This document shows positions 14,975 through 26,506 of a DNA stretch of 61,882 nt, one piece after another (position 1 is the first letter of the stretch; each line of letters opens with the position of its first letter). The position numbers and the translations under genes were made by a program. This stretch comes from Acidimicrobiaceae bacterium (lineage in GTDB: Bacteria; Actinomycetota; Acidimicrobiia; Acidimicrobiales; Ilumatobacteraceae). The stretch lies in the NCBI GenBank assembly GCA_016722025.1, contig JADKGZ010000022.1, positions 1 to 61,882 of the forward strand, in the 5' to 3' direction. A model generated the notes under the pieces. It searched no databases. It had not been told where the DNA came from and was given only the letters and a program-made list of their open reading frames with translations.

Positions 14975-17162
14975 ATGTTGGCCGAAGAGACAGAAGCAGC
15001 GGTGCATGCGGCCGGCTGGTTCCTCGAACACGCATGGCTGATCCCGCTCATCCCTGCGGTCGCGTTCTTCCTCATCATCGGGTTCGGCAAGCGCCTGCCC
15101 CGTGGTGGCAGCGAGATCGGCATCGCGAGCATGGTGGCCTCGCTGGTCATCGCAGCCGGTACCGCGTACCAGTGGATCGATCTGGTCGGCAGCACCGAGC
15201 ACGCAGAAGCCGTGTCGAAGTCCTGGACCTGGTTCGAGATCGGCGACCTGGAGATCAGCATCGGTTCCCGAATCGACGGCCTGGCCATGATGCTGCTGTT
15301 CCTGGTGGCGTTCATCTCCACGCTGGTGCAGATCTACTCCACCGAATACGTCCGTGGCGATCGCCGCTACACCCACTTCTTCGCCAGCATCACCTTGTTC
15401 TCGTGCGGGATGCTCACGATGGTGCTGGCCCCCAACATGGTGCAGCTCATCCTCGGCTGGGAGATCATGGGTCTCACCTCGTTCATGCTCATCGGTCACT
15501 GGTGGGAGGAGAAGGCCAACAGCGAGGCCGCGCTCAAGGCGTTCTGGACGGTGCGCGTCGGCGACATGGGGCTGCTGGTGGGCACAGCCATGCTGCTCGC
15601 CATCTTCGGCACGCTCGACATCAGCGAGATCAACGAGCAGGCCGCCGAGTTCGCCGGCGACCACAAGATGCTGATGTGGGCCGCCGTTGCGCTGTTCATC
15701 GCGTGCATCGGCAAGAGCGGTCAGTTCCCGCTGCACACGTGGTTGCCCGACGCAATGGCCGGCCCCACACCGGTCAGCTCGTTGCTGCACTCCAGCACGA
15801 TGGTGGTGGCCGGCGTGTTCCTGGTGGCGCGGCTGTACCCGGTGTTCCACACCGGGCTCGACATCAACGTCGCCGGCAACCACTTCAACCTCATCGCAGT
15901 CATCGGCGGCATCACCATCCTCATCGCGGCCGCGCTGGCGTTCGTGCAGAACGACATCAAGAAGGTGCTCGCGTACTCCACCGTCAGCCAGCTGGGCTAC
16001 ATGATGATGGGCCTCGGCGTCGGCGCCTGGGTGCCGGCCGTGTTCCACATCTTCACTCATGCGTTCTTCAAGTGCTGCCTGTTCCTGTGTGCCGGCTCGG
16101 TTGCCCACACCGGCAGCCACCACAGCTTCGACATGAAGAAGGACATGGGCGGGCTGCGCAAGAAGATGCCCATCACGTTCGTCACCTGGATGATCAGCAC
16201 CGCCGCGTTGTGCGGTGTGCCGTTCTTCAGCGGCTTCTTCTCCAAGGACGAGATCATCGACTCGGCACACGGCAACCACTACACCGTGTTCTTCGTCATC
16301 GGTCTCATCGGTGCCTTCATGACCACGGCCTACATGACCCGTGCCACCTACCTCACCTTCTTCGGTGAGGCTCGCGGTGGCGCCGCACTTCGTGCACGGT
16401 CACGAGCACGACGATGACGCTCACGACGAGTGACGCTCGAGGCGCGCCACGACGAGGCATGACGGATCAGCGCGCAGCCACCGCGAGCCGGTGCGCGGCA
16501 AGCCCCTGGGCTTCGCTCCCGATGATTCGCCGTGGCAGATCACGGTGCCGCTCATCATCCTCGGCACGCTGGCACTGGTGTCGGGCTACCTGAACGCGGC
16601 GCCGTTCCACACGGAGTACTTCCACGAGTGGCTGCACAGCTCGATCGGTGTGGAGGTGCCCGAGGCGCCTGTCTTCGAGTGGATCAACGCGGTGCCCAGC
16701 ATCGTGCTGGTGGCGCTCGGTTTCGCCGTCAGCCTGCTGCTGTGCAAGGCGGTGTTCGGCGAGAAGAAGAACGCGCTGCAAGGCCTCACCACCCGCAACC
16801 AGTTGCTGGGTGCCGGCCACAAGTTCCTCGTCAACAAGTACTACCTCGATGCGCTCTACGAGAAGGTCATCGTGCACGGCATCGCACACCCCATCAGCAA
16901 GGCCGCCTACTGGACCAACCAGCACATCCTCGACGGCATCGTCAACGCCGTCGGCAAGGGCGGCAGGCGCTCGGGTGAACTGGTCTACAAGTACATCGAC
17001 CAAGGGTTGGTCGACGGTGCGGTCAATGGAAGTGGTGCAACCGCACGCGGCGCCGGTGGCGCCTTGCAACCGGTGCAATCAGGCAAGGTCAACCTGTACG
17101 GAGCGTTGCTGTTCGGTGCCGCAGCAGTCGGTGCGCTCGTACTCGTACTCGTGAACAGCTAA
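14975..17162 (+). CDS. nuoL: NADH-quinone oxidoreductase subunit L, frameshifted in a His/Asp-rich loop
   Basis: Antiporter-like subunit of the membrane arm with a long lateral helix. The N-terminal 465 residues are intact and hold the channel motifs LILGWEIMGLTSFMLIGHWW (Glu), CIGKSGQFPLHTWLPDAM (Lys) and STVSQLGYMMMGLG. After FFGEARGG near 16380 the frame breaks; the expected loop reads VHGHEHDDDAHDE in another frame and then meets a stop. The downstream part resumes at HREPVRGKPLGFAPDDSPW (about 16478) and runs to 17162 with the C-terminal lateral helix. At least two indels lie in this low-complexity loop. About 725 residues if repaired, somewhat longer than typical NuoL. Confidence 0.9.
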
Positions 17163-17174
17163 GGGACAACCGAG

Positions 17175-18791
17175 ATGATTCAAGACAAGCAATGGCTCCT
17201 CAGCGTCGGCGTGTTCCTGCCGTTGGCGGGTGTGCTCGTGATGCTGTTCATCCCCAAGAAGGACGAAGCGTCTGCCAAGGGCGTCGCCATCATCACTGCC
17301 GCGCTCACGCTGGTGGTGGGCGTGTACACGCTGCTCCAGTTCGACTACGACCAGAGCGAGAAGCTGCAGTTCTTCACCACCAACAACTGGATCAAGCCGA
17401 TCAAGGCCACCTACACGGTGGGTCTCGACGGCATCAGCCTGCCGCTGTACATCCTGTCGATGGTGATCACGCTGCTGGTGATGATCTACTCCTGGGATCA
17501 CGTCCCGAGCCCGGGTAACGCCAAGGCGTTCTTCATCCTGATGCTGGTGCTGCAGACGGGCATGGCCGGCACGTTCGTCGCGCAGGACCTCATCTTGTTC
17601 TTCGTGTTCTTCGAGGTGGTGCTGCTGCCGATGTACTTCATGATCGGCGTGTGGGGTGGCGACAACCGCCAGTACGCGTCGCTGAAGTTCTTCCTCTACA
17701 CGATGTTCGGTTCCGCGCTGATGCTCGTCGCGTTCATCGCCTTGTTCATCAACACCGGCTCCGTCAGCTTCTCCATCCCGTACCTCATCGAGCACGGGTC
17801 GAGCATCGCCAAGAACACCGCCATCTGGATCTTCGCCGGCATGTTCATCGGCTTCGCTGTCAAGGTGCCGATGTTCCCGTTCCACACCTGGCTGCCCGAC
17901 GCACACACCCAGGCGCCCACGCAGGGCTCGGTCATCCTGGCCGCCATCCTGCTGAAGCTGGGCACCTATGGCTTCGTGCGCATCGCGCTGCCGATCCTTC
18001 CGCAAGCTGCGGTCAAGTGGGCGCCGGCCATCGGCGTGCTGGCAGTCGTCGGCATCATCTACGGCTCGCTGGGTTGCTTGGCCCAGACCGACATGAAGCG
18101 CCTCATCGCCTTTTCATCCGTGGCGCACATGGGTTTCGTGATGCTCGGCATCAGCACCCTCACCCCGCTGGGCATCAACGCGGCGCTGTTCGGCATGGTG
18201 GCTCACGGCCTGATCACCGGCATGCTCTTCTTCGTCGCCGGCTCGGTGAAGGAGCGCTACCACACCCTGGAGATCAAGCGCCTCAGCGGCATGCTGCTGC
18301 AGATGCCGCGCATGGGCTGGATCCTCGGTTTCTGCGCGATGGCCTCGCTCGGCCTTCCCGGCCTGGCCGGCTTCTGGGGCGAGTTCCCTGCCATTCTCGC
18401 CTCCTGGAGCCCATCGTCGGTGCTGGTGGCAAACGGTCATGAGACGCTGTTCCGGGTGCTCACCATCATCGCTGCGCTGGGCACGGTGCTGGCTGCCGGC
18501 TACCTGCTGTGGCTCTACCAGCGCACCGCCTTCGGCGAGCCCACCGCCGAGTTCGCCACGGCCGGCCACGACTCGCACGGCCACGACTCGCACGGCAGCG
18601 ACTCGCACGGCAGCGACGATCATGGCAGCGAGGATCACCACTCCGACATCCACGATGTGTCGACGTTCGAGTGGATCGCCTGGACGCCGCTGCTCGTCGC
18701 CATCGTGGTGTTCGGCGTCGTGCCGTCGCTGATGTTCAAGATCATGGACCCCGCCGTTCAGCAGCTCACCAGCGTCTTCGGCGGGAAGTGA
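17175..18791 (+). CDS. nuoM: NADH-quinone oxidoreductase subunit M
   Basis: 538 residues, fourteen-helix antiporter-like subunit. The conserved Glu is in FVFFEVVLLPMYFMIG, the channel Lys in FAVKVPMFPFHTWLPDAHT and the second Lys in LLKLGTYGF. A loop near residue 465 is built from Asp-Ser-His repeats (GHDSHGHDSHGSDSHGSD), about 32 residues long, which is uncommon in NuoM and mirrors the His-rich loop of NuoL in the same operon. Pumps protons in the distal membrane arm. Confidence 0.94.
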   Translation: MIQDKQWLLSVGVFLPLAGVLVMLFIPKKDEASAKGVAIITAALTLVVGVYTLLQFDYDQSEKLQFFTTNNWIKPIKATYTVGLDGISLPLYILSMVITLLVMIYSWDHVPSPGNAKAFFILMLVLQTGMAGTFVAQDLILFFVFFEVVLLPMYFMIGVWGGDNRQYASLKFFLYTMFGSALMLVAFIALFINTGSVSFSIPYLIEHGSSIAKNTAIWIFAGMFIGFAVKVPMFPFHTWLPDAHTQAPTQGSVILAAILLKLGTYGFVRIALPILPQAAVKWAPAIGVLAVVGIIYGSLGCLAQTDMKRLIAFSSVAHMGFVMLGISTLTPLGINAALFGMVAHGLITGMLFFVAGSVKERYHTLEIKRLSGMLLQMPRMGWILGFCAMASLGLPGLAGFWGEFPAILASWSPSSVLVANGHETLFRVLTIIAALGTVLAAGYLLWLYQRTAFGEPTAEFATAGHDSHGHDSHGSDSHGSDDHGSEDHHSDIHDVSTFEWIAWTPLLVAIVVFGVVPSLMFKIMDPAVQQLTSVFGGK

Positions 18792-18796
18792 CCCAC

Positions 18797-20308
18797 GTGT
18801 TCGCCTTCTCCTCACCCATCATCGACTACCACGCGTTGGCGCCCGAGCTGGTGCTCGCGGCGGGCATCTGCACGGTGTTGCTGGTGGACCTGTTCGTGCC
18901 CGACAGCAGGCGCTGGATCACCGGCACGCTCAGCGGGTTCTTCATGCTCGCCGCGCTGCTGCCGGTGGTCACGCTCGCCGTCTTGGGCGACGATGTGCGC
19001 AGCGCACTCAGCGGCGAGGGCATCACCGGCAGGTACGTGGTCGACAACTTCGCGCTGGTGATGAAGGCGTTGTTCTTGCTGTCGGGCTACGTCGTGGTGC
19101 TGCTCAGCACCAACGAGATGGAAGAAGGCGGCTACTACCAGGGCGAGTTCTACGTGATGCTGCTCAGCAGCGTATTGGGCATGGTGATGATGGCCAGCTC
19201 GCGCGACCTGGTCAGCATCTTCGTGGCGCTCGAGTTCCTCTCCATCCCGGCCTACATGATGGCGGCCTGGAAGAAGCGCGATCGCAAGAGCAACGAAGCT
19301 GGTGTGAAGTACTACCTGCTCGGCGTGTTCGCCAGTGCGGTGATGCTCTACGGCATGAGCCTGCTCTTCGGCATCGCCGGCAGCACCCGGCTCAGCGACA
19401 TCGGTGAAGCCATCACACTCGACGGCGACAAGATCGGTGTGCAGGTGGTGGGCATCGTGTTCGTGATCGTCGGGTTCGCCTTCAAGGTGAGCGCCGTGCC
19501 GTTCCACACGTGGGCACCCGACACCTACGAGGGCGCTCCAACGCCGGTCACCGCGTTCCTCAGCGTGGCCTCCAAGGCGGCAGGCTTCGTGGCCCTGGTG
19601 GTGCTGATCTTCATCGCCTTCCCGTTGGCGTACGACGTGTATCGCCCGTTCCTGTGGGTGATGGCGGCACTCACGATGACCGTTGGCAACGTGGTGGCCC
19701 TGAAGCAGACGAACATCGTGCGCATGCTGGCGTACTCCAGCGTCAGCCAAGGTGGCTTCATCCTGATGCCGCTGGCGGTGGCGTTCACCAATGGCAACCA
19801 GGGCGCCTCCCTGCGCGCCGTGATGGTGTACCTCATCATCTATGCGGCCACCAACCTCGGCGCCTTCGCTGTCGTCATCGCAGTCTCGCGCAAGACCCGT
19901 AGCGGCGAGATCAGCAGCTTCGGCGGTCTGTTCCAATACGCCCCCGGCCTGACGGTGATGATGACCATCTTCCTCGCGTCACTGGCCGGCATCCCGCCGC
20001 TGGGCGGCTGGTACGCCAAGTTCGGCGCCTTCCGCGCGGCGGTCGACGCGGGTGGTGGTTGGGGGTACGGCATCGCTGTCATCGCCGCTGTCAACGCTGT
20101 CATCGCGACGGCCTACTACATCACGGTGATGCGCGAGATGTGGATGAAGCCGGTACCCGACGGCGACACCACGCCCATCAAGGTGCCGGCCTCGCTGCAG
20201 GCGGCGCTGGCCATCTGTGGCGTCGCGACGCTTGCGTTCGGCGTGCTGCCGGGCCTGATCGCCGAGGTCGGTTCCATCACCGATCTTGCCGGCGCCTTCA
20301 ACCCCTGA
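18797..20308 (+). CDS. nuoN: NADH-quinone oxidoreductase subunit N
   Basis: About 503 residues. GTG 18797 is preferred because GGGAAG lies 8-13 nt upstream; GTG 18788, overlapping the nuoM stop, is in frame too. Motifs: VALEFLSIPAYMMAAW (Glu), FKVSAVPFHTWAPDTYEGAP (Lys) and AYSSVSQGGFILMPL. Antiporter-like proton-pumping subunit next to NuoK. Last nuo gene; the methyltransferase reading frame begins within 17 nt. Confidence 0.94.
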   Translation: MFAFSSPIIDYHALAPELVLAAGICTVLLVDLFVPDSRRWITGTLSGFFMLAALLPVVTLAVLGDDVRSALSGEGITGRYVVDNFALVMKALFLLSGYVVVLLSTNEMEEGGYYQGEFYVMLLSSVLGMVMMASSRDLVSIFVALEFLSIPAYMMAAWKKRDRKSNEAGVKYYLLGVFASAVMLYGMSLLFGIAGSTRLSDIGEAITLDGDKIGVQVVGIVFVIVGFAFKVSAVPFHTWAPDTYEGAPTPVTAFLSVASKAAGFVALVVLIFIAFPLAYDVYRPFLWVMAALTMTVGNVVALKQTNIVRMLAYSSVSQGGFILMPLAVAFTNGNQGASLRAVMVYLIIYAATNLGAFAVVIAVSRKTRSGEISSFGGLFQYAPGLTVMMTIFLASLAGIPPLGGWYAKFGAFRAAVDAGGGWGYGIAVIAAVNAVIATAYYITVMREMWMKPVPDGDTTPIKVPASLQAALAICGVATLAFGVLPGLIAEVGSITDLAGAFNP

Positions 20309-20324
20309 TCTCTTCGGTGAATCG

Positions 20325-21328
20325 GTGACCGTCGCTCAGCTCGCGGCCGCGCAGCATGCTGCCGGCCGCCCGTTGCGGTTCGACGAGTACCTCGCGATCG
20401 TCCTCTACGGCGAGCACGGCTTCTACACGACTTCCGGCCAGGCCGGCCGGCGCGGCGACTTCATCACCTCACCGGAAGTCGGGCCGTTGTTCGCGGCAGT
20501 GCTCGCTCGCTGGATCGATGCCGAGCACGCCCGGCTCGGTGCCCCCGACGACTTCACGATCGTGGAGGTAGGGGCCGGCCCTGGCACGCTCGCACGTGCG
20601 ATCCTGCTGGCAGCACCGCACTGGATTGAGCGCTACGTCGCGGTCGAGATCTCGCCAACACAGCGAGCGCAGCACCCGGCCGGCGTGCGCTCGCAGGCCG
20701 AGCTCCCGAGCGTGCCCTTTCGCGGAGTCGTCATCGCCAACGAGTTGCTCGACAACCTGCCCTTCCGGCTCGCCGTGTTCGATGGTGGCTGGCGCGAAGC
20801 GTTGGTGTCGATCGCACGCGACGGCACCCCCAGTGAGCTCTTGGTCGCGGCGCCACCCGAGTGGTCGTGGTTGCCCGCCGACGCCGCTCACGGCGCCGGC
20901 TGCCCGTCCAGCACGCCGCCGGCGCATGGGTGCGCGACGTGCGCTCACTGCTCATCGACGGCACCGTGCTGGCCTTCGACTACTGCACCGCGCGCACCGC
21001 CGACCTGGCACTGGTGCCGTGGCGGCAGTGGCTGCGCACGTACCGAGGACACGAGCGCGGCGCGCACTACCTGCGCGACGTGGGGCTGCAGGACATCACC
21101 GCGCAGGTGTGCCTCGATCAGCTCCCTGCGACCAAGGCGGTGCGCACGCAGGCTCAGTTCCTGCAGCGGTGGGGCATCGAGGAACTGTTGGAGGAGGGCC
21201 GCACAGCGTGGGCGGCGGCAGCGGGCGCTCCGAACCTCGCCGCACTGCGGATGCGCAGCCGCGTGCGTGAGGCGGAGAGTCTGCTCGACGTCGGCGGCCT
21301 TGGAGGCTTCCTCGCCCTCGAGTGGTGA
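20325..21328 (+). CDS. MidA/NDUFAF7-like SAM-dependent methyltransferase, one frameshift
   Basis: About 335 residues after repair. MidA (DUF185) motifs: RFDEYLAIVLYGEHGFYTT, GDFITSPEVGPLFAAVLARW, SAM loop VEVGAGPGTLARAIL (about residue 81), VIANELLDNLPFRLAVF, and GTVLAFDY in the C-terminal half. A missing C near 20898 (GCCGGCTGCC where GCCCGGCTGCC is expected) splits the frame. Mitochondrial NDUFAF7 methylates an arginine of the NuoD homologue NDUFS2 and is needed for complex I assembly, so its position directly after nuoN fits a dedicated complex I maturation factor. GTG 20325 is assumed as start; a TTG at 20286 inside nuoN is also possible. Confidence 0.85.
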
Positions 21329-21372
21329 GTCACGATTCACGACACGACGTCGCGCGTCACCGCAGCGGAGGC

Positions 21373-21378
21373 TACGGT
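21373..21378 (+). promoter_or_regulatory. -10 hexamer TACGGT before kup
   Basis: TANNNT hexamer 9 nt upstream of ATG 21388, no Shine-Dalgarno sequence. Confidence 0.45.
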
Positions 21379-21387
21379 TCGCCTCCG

Positions 21388-23262
21388 ATGAGCGAGCAGC
21401 ACGCGGCGGTCAAGAGAAGTGCACTGGTCGTCGGAGCACTGGGGGTGGTCTACGGCGATATCGGCACCAGCCCGCTGTACGCCTTTCGCGAGGCCTTCAT
21501 CGAGGAAGCACACGTGCTCACCGTCGACCGCATCAACGTGTACGGGGTGTGCTCGCTCGCCTTCTGGGCCCTGGTGATGATCATCTCGTTGAAGTACCTC
21601 TTTTTCGTGATGAAGGCCGACAACCATGGTGAAGGCGGCATCCTGGCGCTCACCAGCCTGGTGATGCAGCGCAAGGGCTCGGTGGTCAAGGCCGGCCTGC
21701 TGGTCAGCCTCGGGGTGTTCGGTACCGCGCTGCTCTATGGCGACGGCATCATCACCCCCGCCATCTCCGTGCTCAGCGCGGTGGAGGGCCTCAACGAGGT
21801 GTCGACCTCGTTCGAGCGCTGGATCATCCCGATCGCGGTGGCCATCCTCATCGGTCTGTTCAGCGTGCAGAAGCGCGGCACCGGTGCCGTCGGCAGAGTG
21901 TTCGGGCCAATCATGATCGTGTGGTTCACGGTGATCGCGCTGCTCGGCCTGCGCCACATCGTGCATGCGCCAGAGGTCATCCAGTCCATCAATCCGGTGT
22001 GGGCCGTCCGCTTCTTCGAGCACGAGTCGATGAAGGCGTTCCTCGCGTTGGGCTCGATCTTTCTGGTGGTCACTGGTGGGGAGGCGCTGTACGCCGACAT
22101 GGGGCACTTCGGCCGCAAACCGATCACCGTCGGCTGGTACTGCCTCGTGCTGCCCGCGCTGCTGCTCAACTACTGGGGTCAGGGTGCGTTCCTGCTGGAG
22201 AACCCCGAACTGGTGGAGCAGCGCTTCTTCTTCCTGATGGCGCCGGCGGCCCTGAAGCTACCGCTGGTCATCCTGGCCACGATGGCCACCATCATCGCGT
22301 CGCAGGCGTTGATCTCGGGTGTGTTCTCGCTCACGCAGCAGGCGGTGCAGCTCGACTACCTGCCGCGCATTCGCATCGACCACACGTCGCATCATCACTC
22401 CGGCCAGATCTACGTGCCGCTGGTCAACTGGGCGCTGATGGTGGCCTGCGTCGGGCTGGTGATCGGCTTCCAGACCTCCAGCAACCTGGCGGCAGCGTAT
22501 GGCATCGCGGTCACCATGACGATGGCCATCACCACGCTGGTCTTCTTCCGGGTGCTCACCGACCGGTGGCACTGGGCGCGATGGAAGGCGTTCGCCGTGT
22601 GCGTGCCGATGCTGGTCGTCGAGCTCGGCTTCCTGGGTGCCAACATCCCCAAGATCCCCCACGGCGGCTGGTTCGCGCTCGGCATCGGTGCACTGCTGAT
22701 GGTGCAGATGAGCACGTGGAGGCGCGGCCGGCAGTTGGTCGCGGCGCGCATCAAGCGTGGCGAGCGACCGATCAACGAGGTGCTCGACGGGCACACCGAC
22801 ATCAAGAAGGTGAACGGCACGGGAGTGTTCCTGTTCAAGGATCTGGGGATGGCGCCGCCGGCGCTCATCAACAACCTGCATCACAACAAGGTGCTGCACA
22901 AGACCACGCTGATCGTCAGCGTCGAGACTGCCGACGAGCCGCGCATCGACCCTGCCGAGCGAGCGGAGGTCACGAAGGTGGAGCCGGGTGTGTTCCAGGT
23001 GCTGATCACGTACGGCTTCATGGAAGACCCCGATGTGCCGGCGGCGCTCGCCGCGCTCGACGTGCGGGGGCTCACCTTCGACCCTCACGACGTCACGTAC
23101 TTCATCGGCCGCGAGTCGGTGGTGGCCGGCAAGGCACCGGGCATGAACCCCGCACTGGAGCATCTGTTCGTCTGGCTCAACCGTGGCGCCGACAGTGCCG
23201 TGCGGTTCTTCAACCTGCCCGACGAGCAGGTCTTCGAAGTCGGCTCCCGCGTCGAGATCTGA
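21388..23262 (+). CDS. kup: KUP-type low-affinity potassium transporter
   Basis: 624 residues. Starts with the family signature LGVVYGDIGTSPLYAFREAF, followed by KYLFFVMKADNHGEGGI, LYGDGIITPAISVLSAVEGL and TGGEALYADMGHFGRKPI; about twelve hydrophobic segments and a soluble C-terminal domain (about residues 450-624). Imports potassium with protons. The ATG at 21388 is supported by the upstream hexamer; earlier in-frame codons overlap the methyltransferase. Monocistronic by context. Confidence 0.95.
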   Translation: MSEQHAAVKRSALVVGALGVVYGDIGTSPLYAFREAFIEEAHVLTVDRINVYGVCSLAFWALVMIISLKYLFFVMKADNHGEGGILALTSLVMQRKGSVVKAGLLVSLGVFGTALLYGDGIITPAISVLSAVEGLNEVSTSFERWIIPIAVAILIGLFSVQKRGTGAVGRVFGPIMIVWFTVIALLGLRHIVHAPEVIQSINPVWAVRFFEHESMKAFLALGSIFLVVTGGEALYADMGHFGRKPITVGWYCLVLPALLLNYWGQGAFLLENPELVEQRFFFLMAPAALKLPLVILATMATIIASQALISGVFSLTQQAVQLDYLPRIRIDHTSHHHSGQIYVPLVNWALMVACVGLVIGFQTSSNLAAAYGIAVTMTMAITTLVFFRVLTDRWHWARWKAFAVCVPMLVVELGFLGANIPKIPHGGWFALGIGALLMVQMSTWRRGRQLVAARIKRGERPINEVLDGHTDIKKVNGTGVFLFKDLGMAPPALINNLHHNKVLHKTTLIVSVETADEPRIDPAERAEVTKVEPGVFQVLITYGFMEDPDVPAALAALDVRGLTFDPHDVTYFIGRESVVAGKAPGMNPALEHLFVWLNRGADSAVRFFNLPDEQVFEVGSRVEI

Positions 23263-23386
23263 GCCGAGCCGGCTGACGGCAGCGGTCCAACTCTCACGCT
23301 TTCGCGCTCTCCGTGAGCACACGACGAAGCACAGAGCCGATGATCAATGAGCCGCGCGGCCTATGTCACTCTCGGTGATGCAGGAA

Positions 23387-23392
23387 TACAGT
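23387..23392 (+). promoter_or_regulatory. Possible -10 hexamer TACAGT for the LPXTG protein
   Basis: TANNNT hexamer 30 nt before ATG 23423; this gene also has a GAGGAGGG Shine-Dalgarno sequence at 23408-23415, so it would be a leadered transcript. Confidence 0.35.
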
Positions 23393-23422
23393 TCTAGATG
23401 GCGGATAGAGGAGGGTCCCATC

Positions 23423-24373
23423 ATGAGGATCTCAAAGGTTGCAGCAGTCCTGGTCGGGGCTGGCGCGGTGTTCGCCGCGCTCGGCCTGCTCGTCGGTCCG
23501 ACGGCCACGGCCATCACCAATCCCGTTGCCCACGACGGCAATGTCACCACCTGCGCGCAGGTCGGCTTCCCCGGCTCCGTGCAGTACAACGGCAGCATCG
23601 TCACCAGCGTCGACGTGACAGCGTTGTTCACGGCCACCGTGGTCGGCAACAAGTACGTCTCGATCAGCAACATCGCCTCCGGCGTCGTGTTCCAGGCTGT
23701 GGTGCTCAAGGGCGGCAACGGGTACAACGTGTACAACCCGCCGGTCGCGAGCATGCGGTCGCCGTTGAACAACGGCGGCAACGTGCCAGACCTGAGCCAC
23801 TGGTTCGCCTGCACCACGACCGCGCCGGTGGTGACGACCACGACCGCGCCGGTGGTGACGACGACCACTGCGCCGGTGGTGACGACCACGACCGCGCCGG
23901 TGGTGACGACGACCACTGCGCCGGTGGTGACGACGACGACCGTGCCGGTGGTGACGACCACGACCGTGCCGGTGGTGACGACGACCACTGCGCCGGTGGT
24001 GACAACGACGACCGTGCCGGTGGTGACGACCACGACCGTGCCGGTGGTGACGACCACGACCGTGCCGGTGGTGACAACCACGACCGCGCCGGTGGTGACG
24101 ACCACGACCGTGCCGGTGGTGACGACGACGACCGTGCCGGTGGTGACGACCACGACCGTGCCGGTGGTGACGACCACGACCGAGTTCGCGAGTGAGGCGC
24201 CCACCACCACAGTCGGCGCCACGAGCACGACCACGGACGTCGCCAGTGAGGCCCCGCCGACGTCGAGCCTGCCGAGCACCGGCGGCGCCGATGGCCGGCT
24301 GCTCGTGCTGGGTGCGTTCCTGGTCGCCGTCGGTTCGGTGATCCAGCTCGTGTCACGACGGTCCACTGTCTGA
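23423..24373 (+). CDS. Secreted LPXTG-anchored surface protein with Thr-rich repeat stalk
   Basis: 316 residues, ATG preceded by GAGGAGGG. Signal peptide at residues 1-31 (RISK, then a long Ala/Val/Leu core ending ATA). A globular domain of about 100 residues contains two cysteines (TTCAQVGF and HWFAC) and VLKGGNGYNVYNPP. Residues 134-253 are fifteen exact-length copies of (A/V)PVVTTTT, a probable extended, possibly glycosylated stalk. The C terminus is a sorting signal: LPSTG at about 283, a hydrophobic helix and SRRSTV. No sortase gene is in the window. The globular domain is not recognised beyond this; a role in surface attachment is inference. Confidence 0.8.
   Translation: MRISKVAAVLVGAGAVFAALGLLVGPTATAITNPVAHDGNVTTCAQVGFPGSVQYNGSIVTSVDVTALFTATVVGNKYVSISNIASGVVFQAVVLKGGNGYNVYNPPVASMRSPLNNGGNVPDLSHWFACTTTAPVVTTTTAPVVTTTTAPVVTTTTAPVVTTTTAPVVTTTTVPVVTTTTVPVVTTTTAPVVTTTTVPVVTTTTVPVVTTTTVPVVTTTTAPVVTTTTVPVVTTTTVPVVTTTTVPVVTTTTEFASEAPTTTVGATSTTTDVASEAPPTSSLPSTGGADGRLLVLGAFLVAVGSVIQLVSRRSTV
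23822..24181 (+). repeat. Fifteen tandem 24-bp repeats encoding (A/V)PVVTTTT
   Basis: Consensus GCGCCGGTGGTGACGACCACGACC; copies differ by silent ACC/ACG/ACT changes and by GCG versus GTG at the first codon. In frame and coding, so not a CRISPR array. Copy number is likely unstable by slippage and may be miscounted in the assembly. Confidence 0.95.
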
Positions 24374-24407
24374 CCGAGAGGTCGTCGGTCGTCGATCGGT
24401 AGCAGCC

Positions 24408-24432
24408 GCCCGCGACGGGCCCCGTCGCGGGC
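24408..24432 (+). terminator. Perfect 12-bp hairpin after the LPXTG gene
   Basis: GCCCGCGACGGG pairs fully with CCCGTCGCGGGC around a single base; no U-tract. Lies 35 nt past the stop and just ahead of the acs promoter. Confidence 0.6.
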
Positions 24433-24440
24433 GCCTGCGC

Positions 24441-24446
24441 TAACCT
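24441..24446 (+). promoter_or_regulatory. Possible -10 hexamer TAACCT for acs
   Basis: TANNNT hexamer 39 nt before ATG 24486, right behind the terminator, implying a short 5' leader of about 33 nt that contains a CCGCAGCC/GACTGCGG stem. Confidence 0.35.
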
Positions 24447-24485
24447 CCGCAGCCGGGGTAACGACTGCGGCCGGGGGTTCACAGC

Positions 24486-26456
<1,971 letters not shown>

Positions 26457-26506
26457 TTCGTTCGCGCACGCTCAAGGATCGAGTCGGGCGCGCCGATACC
26501 TCCTGC

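Noticed and set aside
18550..18660. DSH-rich stretch in nuoM as an assembly artefact
   Set aside because: The frame stays open through it and the following helix is correctly in frame, so the repeat is real in this sequence.
19000..20000. Long antisense frames over nuoL, nuoM and nuoN (His/Gln-rich)
   Set aside because: Composition (HH, EH, AH runs) is the usual product of reading GC-rich genes backwards; no start signals or motifs.
23822..24181. Regularly spaced 24-bp repeats as a CRISPR array
   Set aside because: Repeats are contiguous, in frame and code for (A/V)PVVTTTT; there are no spacers and no cas genes.
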